From positions 930,001 through 994,000 of the forward strand of contig NW_024468254.1 of NCBI RefSeq assembly GCF_002104995.1: 64,000 bases of DNA, read 5' to 3'. Under the pieces are notes generated by a model. It worked only from the letters and a program-made list of their open reading frames with translations, had not been told where the DNA came from and made no database searches. The position numbers and the translations under genes are program-made. This document shows, piece after piece, positions 51,585-61,230 of this stretch. Position 1 is the stretch's first letter. Every line of letters starts with the position of its first letter. The DNA is from Linderina pennispora (taxonomy: Eukaryota > Kickxellomycota > Kickxellomycetes > Kickxellales > Kickxellaceae).

Positions 51585-52466
51585 GGTAGATGGAAGGAAA
51601 AGCAGTGGCAATGTCGGTGTTGTGCCAGCTGCTGTTAAGGCTGCCCAGCACATGTTGCTTTTGTACCTGTCTGTTATCTCTCCTCGCTGCCTATCGCTTC
51701 AACTGCGCCTTTTCCTGCAATGCTCTTTTGTTTTGCGACACCCGCTCATCCGCACTTTTAATACCTGCTCTGCATACAAGGTCCGTGTGACCCGGTTCTT
51801 TAAATTGATTGCGACTGTCCCTCTCCCTGTCCATGGGACCGGCATGGACAAGCAGGCCAACAGCACGAACCTGTGACCATGATCCATGAGAGGTTGCAAC
51901 CACATTGGATGAAGGGCACATCTATCCAGGACCGTCAGGCTTATCATGCCATTTTGTCCCGGCTGCTTTCTCAGCGCCATGTCAAACAAATCTGCACCCT
52001 GCAGGAATGGGTCATGGCTGGTAAACTTTAACGCACGGCAGTTATTCTTCTCGACCTTTGCAGGGCAAGGTGGTGGAATGCATTTGGCAATATTGTGCTG
52101 GTGTTTCATGCCGTGTAGCAGTACTTCTCCCCTGTAAATTGCTGTATCTCTGAAGCATCAACAGGACATGGCTTATCCGCTAATGCTTCTCGTGCGTGGC
52201 CCAAAGAGCGAAATCCGCAATCTTTGCCCGATATTTCAGCGTGGTATTGGGCATGCTGCGCCTTCCTGTCCCCCCTTTTTACACGAGGCAGAAAGTGCGT
52301 ATTGTTTACACCACACATATGCTGAAGGCATGTCGCCTGACCTCAGATGATGCGGCTAAAGATGCAGGAAATGTGCTTTGCAATTGAGGTACAAGATGAA
52401 CGTGCCGTGCGGGCCAGCAAAGAGAAAAGTGAAGAAGCCTACAAATTTTTTTACACAATTAGCACT
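51585..52466. other. Fungalysin promoter / polymerase eta 3' region
   Basis: 0.9 kb. A pyrimidine-rich leader in the direction of fungalysin lies at 51590-51720. Frames in this region are short. No further gene seen. Confidence 0.5.
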
Positions 52467-55400
52467 TCACTTCCACGCCTCCAGCAGCGACTGCTGGCGC
52501 CGGCCTGCTGTGCTGGCAGCACTTTCGGCGCTGCGCTTCGTGCGCTTGAGCGGCGGCTTCTCGCTACCCGACTCGCTATCCATGTTGAAGGCGCGGCGGA
52601 ACTCCTCCGATACATCCTCATTACGAAGCTCACGCGCCTGCAGATCGCGCGCTACATGCCAGTCGCCGTGCGTATCCCACTCGGACAGCGTCACGGTAGA
52701 TGCAGTCGGCGGACACCGCGGGCACCGGATCCGCATCTCAGTCTTCGACGCCGACAGCGAGTCATTCATGGCATTGGCGGCCAGATCAAGCACGCCCTCG
52801 GCGATATCTTGCTGCGCAGCCTTGGTCTGCTCGAGCCGGCTGCGCACTGTGGCCATGAACGAGGCTTCTGCTGGTCCTTGCAAAACGCTGTTGTTGCGCG
52901 AGTGCGTGGCAGTGCCCGATCCCTGGCCGCTCTTTGTCTTGGTGCTGGCGCCAGAGTCATGCTCCTCCCACCTGATCATACCGTCGGGCTTGTCGACCGG
53001 ATTGAAGTGCTGGAAGATCTGCACATCGCGCTTGCGCCGCGACACAGAGATCAGTGCCGGAATCAGCAGGTCGCTTGGATGCTGGTGAGATGGCGTCGAC
53101 GGTGTGGGCCTAGCAACCTCGAGGCTGCCGTCCTCATTCTTGTCAATGTCCATGTGGTGGTAGCCTTCGCCATACCGGGATACACTCGACGTGTCGACGT
53201 GTGGCTGAATATATACACCTGTGCGCCGCCGTGATGACACTGTCGACCGACCGCTGCTTGGCGGCCCACCCTCGTTGTCGCCCCCGGCACTGTCGGCGGT
53301 ATACCCTGTGGCTGTCGACAAGTTGGATGCCGACTGGTTCTGCATTGTGTGCCGTGCACCAATACTTGGACGCCGACTTTGACTGACGCTGTTGCTGCCT
53401 GTGCTGGAGGATGCAGGTGGGTTCTGCGGCCTCCGTCGCAGCGGTGCACTGTGGGTTTCATGGACATGCACACCTGCCTCTGCTTGGCCGCCAGCACCAT
53501 TGGCTTCACCATCAGCCGGCTCGTTGGTCACATCGTCAACTTCTTCTTCTCCTTCCTCGTCTCCGCTCTCTGGCGGCGTCTTCAGGAACGACGTATCGGA
53601 CTCCGATGAATAATAGCCAGAACTGTTTTCATGGCTATCCTCAGCCACATCGCCATATGCCAGCCCAGGTGGGCGTCCTGCAAGCCGCGGCGCATGGTGG
53701 CTGCCTGGGTTCAGCATGGGTAGATTGGGATCGGATCCGCCGTGGAGCCGGCGGTTGCCATAGCTTCGGCTGGGAACAAGTGGGGGAGTGGACGCCGACG
53801 ACGATGCCTCGGTGCTGGCCATATGCGCGGCAGCACCATATATGGCTGCTTGATGGTGAATTGGGTATTGGTGATGCTGCTGCTGCTGTGGTTGGTGATG
53901 TGGGTGTAGATTACTATGTGTTTGTGCAATGTGCATGCCAGCCATAGACGGCGGCAGCATCATTCCTTGCATAGAGACTGCTTGGAACTGTGGCAATCCG
54001 TGACCGGCCAGCGCCATCATGGGCCCGTCATTTGCTTGATCATCTGAGTCGCTGTCGCTGGTATCGGAGTGGCCATAGCCAGGGTTGTTCCAGTCACCTT
54101 CGTCGCCGTCACCCGGCTCAGATTCTGACGTCGGAGGCGAGCTCTTTGATATTGTGCTGGACATGGGTCCGCAAATTTGACCTGTGCGCGCAACAGCTGG
54201 CTGCACGCGCTTACCAACAGCTGACCGCGACAGCCATTTGTCCATGACAGACGCCCCTGACAGCTCGCGCTGGAACCCCTTGGCTTGCAGGGAGAAGCTG
54301 GCGAGCGGAAACAGACCTGGGCTCTCAGCCCGTGTGTCAACAGCCATCATACCGCCGCTGCCGCCACTTGCCTGGGCTGGGCTGGCGATCTGTACAAGGC
54401 AGGCCCTGGCAGCATTGACTACCGCATCCGGCGAGGTCTGCGCGCTCTGCAGGTGGCGTAGCGGGAATCCAACTGTCTTGGAGCGCGTCTTGCATCCAAC
54501 GGTGGTATAGTTGATGCCCAACGACCGGGGCCAGCGCTTGTTCGTTTCCCACTCCTCCATGACACGCATCCAGAGCTCCATACCGTTCATCGAGAGCCAC
54601 CGCTCCAGGTGAGCCATGTCGCGGACTGGAAACCGCCCAAAGTTCTTGGTTGACTGCAGCGACTGCTGCTCTTTGTTCTCTGCTACTTCGCTGTCATCGA
54701 CTCCTTGGCAAACCCGGTACAGGTGCTCAGCGCGCTCCCTGCCGAGCTTGAGCTCCAGCTGATCCAGCGAGTACGTGAGCACATCACCAGCAGTGTGTGC
54801 ATCGAGCACACTCCCAACTACCGAGCCAAACTTGCCTCCCATCGATGGGATCTTTGACAGCTCGAACGTGTGCATGAACTCGGCAATCTGAGACGCCCGC
54901 AGCACGGTTTGCTGGTTCGGCTTGTGCAGCGCGCTGCCGATTTTGGCCAACATCTTGTTGTGAGCAATCCCAGCAGAGCTCCGATATCCAAGCTCCCTGA
55001 ACACCCTGGCGCGCACGTTGCCAGCGAATTCCGCAGCATACCGGAGCTGCAAGTCGTTCCATCCAAAGCTGACGCTCCCTGCCTCTCCAACTAGCACGCC
55101 AAACTCTGTTGCACCGGATGCATTTGCTGTGCCTTCTGTGTCCCTCTCCTTGCCTTTGCGCGACACAGTTGTCCACCGCACAGCCGGTATCGGTAAAGGC
55201 AGCTCGTCTTCTGTGTCTGTCTCCGCTGCAGATGGGGTACCATCTCCCCTCATCCACTCGATCATCCCGCGATCAAAGTCCTGTAATATCCGCTCCTGGA
55301 CGATCGCTGACACATCCAAGTACGCCTCGTCAATGCTCGCCTTGGACATTGTTGGACACATCTCCTTCAGCATAGCCATGATGTCGCGGCTGGCGTGTCG

Positions 55401-56458
55401 GTATGCGTCCAAGCTGACCTTGTGTGTACTGACCGACGGATTCGGATGGTACGCCGGCTGTGTACCCTCGGCGAACGTGGCGACATGTATCAGCTTTATT
55501 TCAGGGCATTTTTTGCGCGCATCGCTTGCCGAATCGTGTCTACCAAAAGATAAGAGGGCTGCGAACCCGCTGTGTGAGCACGAAAGTATCATCACCGGGT
55601 TCCACCGCGCTAGCGTCCCGTCTACCAGCACAGCCCGGGGGCTGGTTCGGCACTACGCAACATCCCCAACATGGGTGGTGTTTGTGTTGTTGTCCACTTA
55701 CCTTTGCACCCCCCGCTCTCGCGCTGGGTAGTTTACGGCAATCAGGCCTTGCCACTGCTGGACCGCCAGAGGGATTTCCGGACTCAGCCCCAGCCGCAAC
55801 TGTTCTAACAAGGTGGAAAAGCAAAATAAAAAGAGGCGGATGATGTACATACGATTAGCACCAGCTCATGTTCTTTCAAAAGCGCCCACTCTCAATGGAA
55901 CTTGACTCTCCTCCCCAATATAACCACCCGCATGTGTGCCTCCCTCCACCTTCCTCGCCAGGGCCCAAAAATGCCGTTTTTAATCGCGGCTTGGTGATGC
56001 AGAGGAGAGAGGAGGCAGCAGAAATCAGAAAAGCAAGGATGGGAAAATTTGCTACTGGCATGGCGCAACCTGTGCTGGCAATGGGGAGAGGAGAAGCGAA
56101 AAAAATTGTCCTCACTCATGCCTATTCTTTCCCGATGATACAACGGCGCGGGCGACGGAGAAACTTACCAACTTGACAATAGAAACAGTCTATGAAAAAG
56201 GCCCAAAGAGAACACAGAATAAAATGCACAGAAAACAAGGTTATCGTTAGTATTTGCGCCTATGGTGGTGGTGCTTTTGTATGTTCCTGGAAATAAAAAT
56301 CGCTGCTGTCGCACTTGCTCTCTGCACCAGGGCCCCCTATGTGCTGGGGGAGAGCTTGTGTCTCTTGCTTAGGACTTACCCAGGTCGATGTGCACGATGG
56401 CCTGCTGCCGTGCCAGCTCCTGTACTATTAGCTGGCGGTGTGCGGCCGAGACAGTCAT
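52467..56458 (-). CDS. RAD30: DNA polymerase eta (Y-family), with 21-nt microexon
   Basis: Four exons: 56458..56380, 56189..56169, 55804..55702 and 55539..52467; 1091 residues. Spliced N-terminus reads AIVHIDL/DCFYCQV/EQLRLGLSPEIPLAVQQW then GLIAVNYPARERGVQ/RHD. Metal ligands: first Asp of HIDLD, and D138/E139 in KASIDEAYLDVS. Then AGIAHNKMLAKIGSALHKPN, IPSMGGKFG and a little-finger domain (INYTTVGCKTRSKTVGFPLR). Residues ~460-1000 are low-complexity. At ~1005-1035 IRCPRC...WDTHGDWHVARDL is a UBZ ubiquitin-binding zinc finger, and the C-terminus QQSLLEAWK is a PIP-like PCNA motif. Performs translesion synthesis past UV dimers. About twice the length of yeast Rad30 because of the disordered insertion. 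Confidence 0.93.
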
Positions 56459-58653
56459 TGTCGCCTCTGCATTCAGTTCCGCCAGGATAGAGCTCTGAGA
56501 GTGTGTGCCGGGAGGAGTACTATGATAACCGAGCTAAACGAATAAAGCTTCCCGTGTATAAAATGGGGAGGAAAACGCCGTCTTTGTCGGCCACCAAAGA
56601 GTAATTAGAAAAAGCGCGCAGCGAAGAAGCAACAGGGAATTCGGGCGGGCCTTGTACAATTAGGTAGGAAAAACAAGCCTGTAGAGAGGAAAACCAACTA
56701 GCCAAAGGTGCAGCCTGCCGAAATAAAAAATGCTGAGAAGGGGGGAAAAGGAGCACGCTTTAAATGATCAGTTTTTGTCCACCGCACTTTTCCGAGCTTG
56801 CCAACCAGGGCTGCCTGCTACACCCACACATGTGTGTCTGAGGTTGATGGATGTTCTGGCTCCGGCACTGCATTGCCCGATTGGGTCTGCGCTGGGTGTT
56901 TCTTGCGCTGCACAAATTAGACTCACGGCCGCCAACCGTTCTGGTCAGTCACCAGGGCAGGCAGATCCTCGCTTGCTCTGTGAGTTTTTACAAGCAGCTG
57001 ATCGGAGTACGAACCCTGAGCAGCACATGGAGCCAGAACACACCCGCCTTGGATGTGCTTGACATGGTGCCGTAGATCATTTCGAGGTGGTACATCTTGC
57101 CAGACACGGTACCAGGCATAGACCCATGCAATTATGACTCCGGCTATTGTATACAGCGGGAACAAGGGCGCGGCTGCTGGGAGTTAGCAACAATCGGCAC
57201 TTTTGGCCGATATGGCCAGCGTGGCATATGTCTCAGCGGCTTCAAAGAACACGGGCGGAATCCACACAGCTGTTATCAGCCCAATGACCCATTTTCCTCC
57301 CGATTCATGGTGGCGCAGTCTGATGAATTCTGAGACTGAAAACAACCTTCAGTGGTACCGGCGATTGGATCCGGCCCAGAAGCGGATCGCAGCGAGCTGA
57401 GCCAGCTTTGACGAGACCCAGCCACAAATACAGGACATCCAAAAGATCCATCACGTGCCGTGGCTCAACCAGATCCTGGCCATTGCTGACCGAGTACATT
57501 GGGAATACGGCTATACCAACCCTCTCTATCGACCCTGGGGCTAAACTGGAGCTACCTTCTCCGGATGCCAATAGAGAGCCTGCCGTATATCTTCTAGGGA
57601 AAGCTAGCCCACACCCGCCAGCCCTGACAGCACCCACATCAAAAAGCATGCAGCCATAAACAAATGCGAGTTAGCTGCGTGTGATAGAGAAAACGAACAG
57701 AAAAGTGTTGCTGCTTGAATACTTCTGTCTAAAAGAATGGAGTTTCTCTAGGATGTCGGATGGGTAGTTGTCTCAGACTACTGCTGGGGAAGTTCTGGTG
57801 CTTGCAGTACGGGTTACCTTGATCGGATAGCCGCGGCGTTTGGACGGCGCTGAGGGGTGTGTTCCACAGCAGTGGGCTTTATTTTGGCTGAGCGGTGCTG
57901 AGGCTTAGACGGGCAGGTCGAAAGCATTGGAGACAGCTTCGGCAACTCCGCCTATGATGCACCTCTGGCAAGCTCTTTAACTGGATCATCGGAAATAGTG
58001 ATCATGTCAACGTGACTGACAACCGCTGTCGATCTGGCAACCTGAAAGAACGAATAGATGTAGTAGATCCGGCAACGAAACCCTGCTCCGAGTGTGCATT
58101 TTACATACCAAGCTCCGAACTGGTTTACATGCCTACCAGCAGCAGTATCGTTGCTGTCGCTGGCTGCGAATCATCCTGCCCGCATGCGGCCGCATTAAGC
58201 ATGCTGGTTTATAAACGATCACTAAAACTTGCCTCGGCGCTCTGTTGTAGACATGTAGATGAAAGAGCCATCGAGCTTGGTCACACACAAAACGCAGGTA
58301 CCAATGTGTGCTTCATTGTTTGCTGGATGCTGGGCAAACTCTCTGGGCTTGCGAAATGAATGATACCGGTCAGCCCGTTATCTAGCGTGATCAGTGCTGG
58401 AAAATGGGGCAAAGGGGCTTCATTACTCACCAAAACGAGCTCGCTCCCGGCCGTTCTATTCGAGGTTTAATCTCCGAAGAGCACCAGTTGACTCGCCCCG
58501 CCCACCCGCTCCAAGCCCAGGTGGTGGGGAGAGACAGCTGATAAAGAACAGGAGGACCTATCTCTGTTCCCTCAGCTCTCCCGCACCTAGCGCTAGCATT
58601 CTTATTATTTCCACTCTTTCTCTTCAGTTTCACGCATATTATTCTGCTCTATC
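56459..58653. other. Intergenic region with a disrupted coding-like patch
   Basis: 2.2 kb between polymerase eta and the SPX-fusion gene. The only coding-like signal is on the minus strand at 56923..57348 (separate entry). A C/T-rich leader precedes 58654 (58560-58650). Nothing else recognised. Confidence 0.45.
56923..57348 (-). pseudogene. Membrane-protein-like patch interrupted by one stop
   Basis: One frame is open from 57348 to 56923 except for a TAA at 57184-57186. Before it: KWVIGLITAVWIPPVFFEAA (hydrophobic); after it: LFPLYTIAGVIIAWVYAWYR then VWQDVPPRNDLRHHVKHI (second hydrophobic segment with a charged tail). The stop lies inside GTGCCGATTGTTGCTAACTC + CCAG, a 24-nt stretch with donor, CTAAC branch and acceptor signals and a length divisible by three. 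Either a decayed gene or a gene with an exceptionally short intron. No family recognised; could be chance. Confidence 0.25.
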
Positions 58654-60687
58654 ATGAAATACGGCAATTACCTGAATCAGCAAAAGACGGCGTTCCCGGA
58701 CGAGTGGCAGCCACACTTTATTGAATACGATGCACTGAAGGCGTTTCTGAAGACGCGCATGGTCGGCTGCAACGTGCACCTGTCAAGCTCGTTCCCGCGC
58801 ACACACGTCTTCCAGTGGTCACCGGGCTCCGATTCCGAGCCTTCGTTCGACGCCATGCTGCACCAGCGCCTGGAGAAGGTCACCCAGCTGACACCCGCAT
58901 TTGTCAAGATGCTGGATGCCGACATCGAGCGGATCAACTCGTTCTTTGTCAAGATCAAGGACGCGACCAAGGAGCGGATCAACCGGGTGCTGGATCCAAT
59001 GCAGAAGACAACAATTGCCGAGTGCGAAGATGCGCTGAAGGACCTGCTGCTGCTGGAGCGCTTTGTGTTCCTGAACTTCACTGCCATTGCCAAGGCGCTG
59101 AAGAAGCACGACAAGTGGTCTGGCCTGCAGATCCGCGAGCCCTACCTGATGCGTACCTCGCAGCTGTCGTTTGTGGTTTCCACTTCCCTGCTGCGTCTGA
59201 AGCCGGAGCTGATGAACCAGCTGGCTACATTGCTGGTGGAGCAGGAGGGCGGCAGTTCGTCTGATGCCCTGGCAGCTGCAGTCGAGTCTCGGACACATCC
59301 TGGCACATTACCAGCGGTCCTCAATGGCGGGCGCACCGATTCGACAACCTCCACCCGGGTCGAAACGCCGTCCGGACTGCCCAATACGTCGTTTGGCATC
59401 AACATCTCGCCCAAGCTCAGCCCACTGGTCGATCTGCTGCATGAAACGCAGACAGTCATGATCTCGCTGCGTGGCCCGCACGGCACCGACATCATTGGCG
59501 GAGTGCTGGGCTGCCTGTCCAAGCACAACTGCCAGATCATCGACTTTTCGCTCTCGCGGCTGCACCACGATGTGACGTTTGGCGTTCTTGTGCATCTGCA
59601 CAACGGCGACGTCGACCTGTTCAGCGACTTGGCCGAGACTGCGCAAAAGTGGGACGGAACCCTGACGTTTGATGTGCAGAACGCGCGACTCAAGGCATCG
59701 GTGCTGAGTGGGCAGTCAGAGTACAAGCTGGACGAGGCTCCGTATGCGCAGCGTGTCAAGTACATTGCCACAGTGCTGAACGAGCGCGGGCTGGGACCCG
59801 AGTTCCTGAGCGCCTGGCTTAAATGGCTGCTGAAGAAGAAGATCAGCGTCGAGCAGATGCGCCGGCTGGACAAGCACTCGGAGCTGATGTGCGTCGAGTT
59901 CCGCCTCAGCGTGCCTGACACTCTGTCGCTGGAGGAGATGAAGGCCGAGCTGTTCACTCTGAGCACCGGATTCCAGACTGATGTGGCTCTGCAGCCCGAC
60001 AATGTGTTCCGCAGACAGAAGCGCCTGGTCGTGTTTGACATGGACTCGACGCTGATCCAGCAGGAGGTCATTGACGAGATTGCGCGTGCCACCGGCATCG
60101 AAGAGGAGGTGTCGGCCATTACTGAGAGTGCGATGCGTGGAGAGATCGACTTCAAAGAGTCGCTGCGCCGTCGGGTTGCGCTGCTCAAGGACACGCCGAT
60201 TGAGGCACTAGAGGAGGTCAAGCGGCAGCTGGTGTTTACAGAAGGCGCGCACTACCTGTGCCGTGCGCTGAAGAATGCCGGATTCAAGCTGGCGGTCATC
60301 TCTGGCGGGTTCATTCCGCTGGCAAAGTACGTCAGGAACGAGCTCGGATTAGACTATGCCTTTGCCAACCAGCTGGAGGTCAGCACTGACGGGAAGCGGC
60401 TGACGGGTCGGACCGTGGGACCGATTGTCGATGCGGTCCGGAAGTCAGAACTCCTTGAGGTTATTGCCCAGGCCGAAGGCATTGCCATCGACCAGGTTGT
60501 TGCTGTTGGCGACGGTGCCAATGACCTGCTCATGCTCGGCAAGGCTAGCCTGGGGGTTGCGTTCAATGCGAAGCCCAAGGTGCAGCAGGAAGCACGTGCC
60601 CGGATCAACCAAAAGAGCCTGGCGAATGTATTGTATCTGATGGGCTACTCGCAGAGTGAGGCTGCCGAACTCCAGCTGGTCGGATAA
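58654..60687 (+). CDS. SPX - ACT - phosphoserine phosphatase fusion
   Basis: 677 residues, one uninterrupted exon. Residues 1-~190: SPX domain starting MKYGNYLNQQ, PDEWQPHFIEYDALKAFLKT, with the later helix NFTAIAKALKKHDK (K147, K150, K151, K154), the lysine cluster that binds inositol pyrophosphates. Residues ~255-345: ACT-like regulatory domain (VMISLRGPHGTDIIGGVLGC). Residues ~455-670: HAD phosphatase of the SerB type: nucleophile motif FDMDSTLIQQEVIDEIA, motif II VISGGF, motif IV GDGANDLLML. SerB makes L-serine from phosphoserine; SPX domains report phosphate status. Both ends carry all expected residues, so this looks like a working fusion. Inferred: serine synthesis under phosphate/inositol-pyrophosphate control, cytosolic. 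Confidence 0.92.
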   Translation: MKYGNYLNQQKTAFPDEWQPHFIEYDALKAFLKTRMVGCNVHLSSSFPRTHVFQWSPGSDSEPSFDAMLHQRLEKVTQLTPAFVKMLDADIERINSFFVKIKDATKERINRVLDPMQKTTIAECEDALKDLLLLERFVFLNFTAIAKALKKHDKWSGLQIREPYLMRTSQLSFVVSTSLLRLKPELMNQLATLLVEQEGGSSSDALAAAVESRTHPGTLPAVLNGGRTDSTTSTRVETPSGLPNTSFGINISPKLSPLVDLLHETQTVMISLRGPHGTDIIGGVLGCLSKHNCQIIDFSLSRLHHDVTFGVLVHLHNGDVDLFSDLAETAQKWDGTLTFDVQNARLKASVLSGQSEYKLDEAPYAQRVKYIATVLNERGLGPEFLSAWLKWLLKKKISVEQMRRLDKHSELMCVEFRLSVPDTLSLEEMKAELFTLSTGFQTDVALQPDNVFRRQKRLVVFDMDSTLIQQEVIDEIARATGIEEEVSAITESAMRGEIDFKESLRRRVALLKDTPIEALEEVKRQLVFTEGAHYLCRALKNAGFKLAVISGGFIPLAKYVRNELGLDYAFANQLEVSTDGKRLTGRTVGPIVDAVRKSELLEVIAQAEGIAIDQVVAVGDGANDLLMLGKASLGVAFNAKPKVQQEARARINQKSLANVLYLMGYSQSEAAELQLVG

Positions 60688-61230
60688 TGAAGGCGATAGG
60701 TGGAGCTTCTATTTTCTTTCGATAATACTCTAATATACACACTCGAAATATCGACGGACACAAGGCTCTGTAGAGTATTCTACAGTGGCGTGCCAGACAC
60801 ATAAAGCGCAGTTAAGAACACCAAGAAACCAAGGGACATGCAGAAGCACTGCAGGCATTCACATGCACTGAAGTCTTCATGTGGATATCATTTTTAGCAT
60901 GTAGGCCCACCAAGGTTACACCTAGTGTGTTCCGATATGTAGAAACAGCATCTTGGCTGATTTCCTAACCCTAAATTTAATCTTATTTGCAACAGCGGCG
61001 CATATAGCCGTTTTGACCATCTCTGGACGACTCCAACGCCACCCAGGGGTGCTTGAGCAGCTCATTTGCAACAATGGAACACTGTTTTTCTTAGTTCAGG
61101 CAGGCTGAACAAATGCCAGCACTCCCTCTTGTTGACCTGAACCGCCCACCGTCTTTACTGCGCTCTTTCCTGTCCTTTTTCCTCTCTATCCACGCAAACT
61201 CATTTTTCACCGACCACTACTCAGGCAAAG
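60688..61230. other. Intergenic, FunK1 upstream region
   Basis: 0.54 kb. A C/T-rich leader (61130-61230) precedes the FunK1 start. No other feature seen. Confidence 0.5.
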
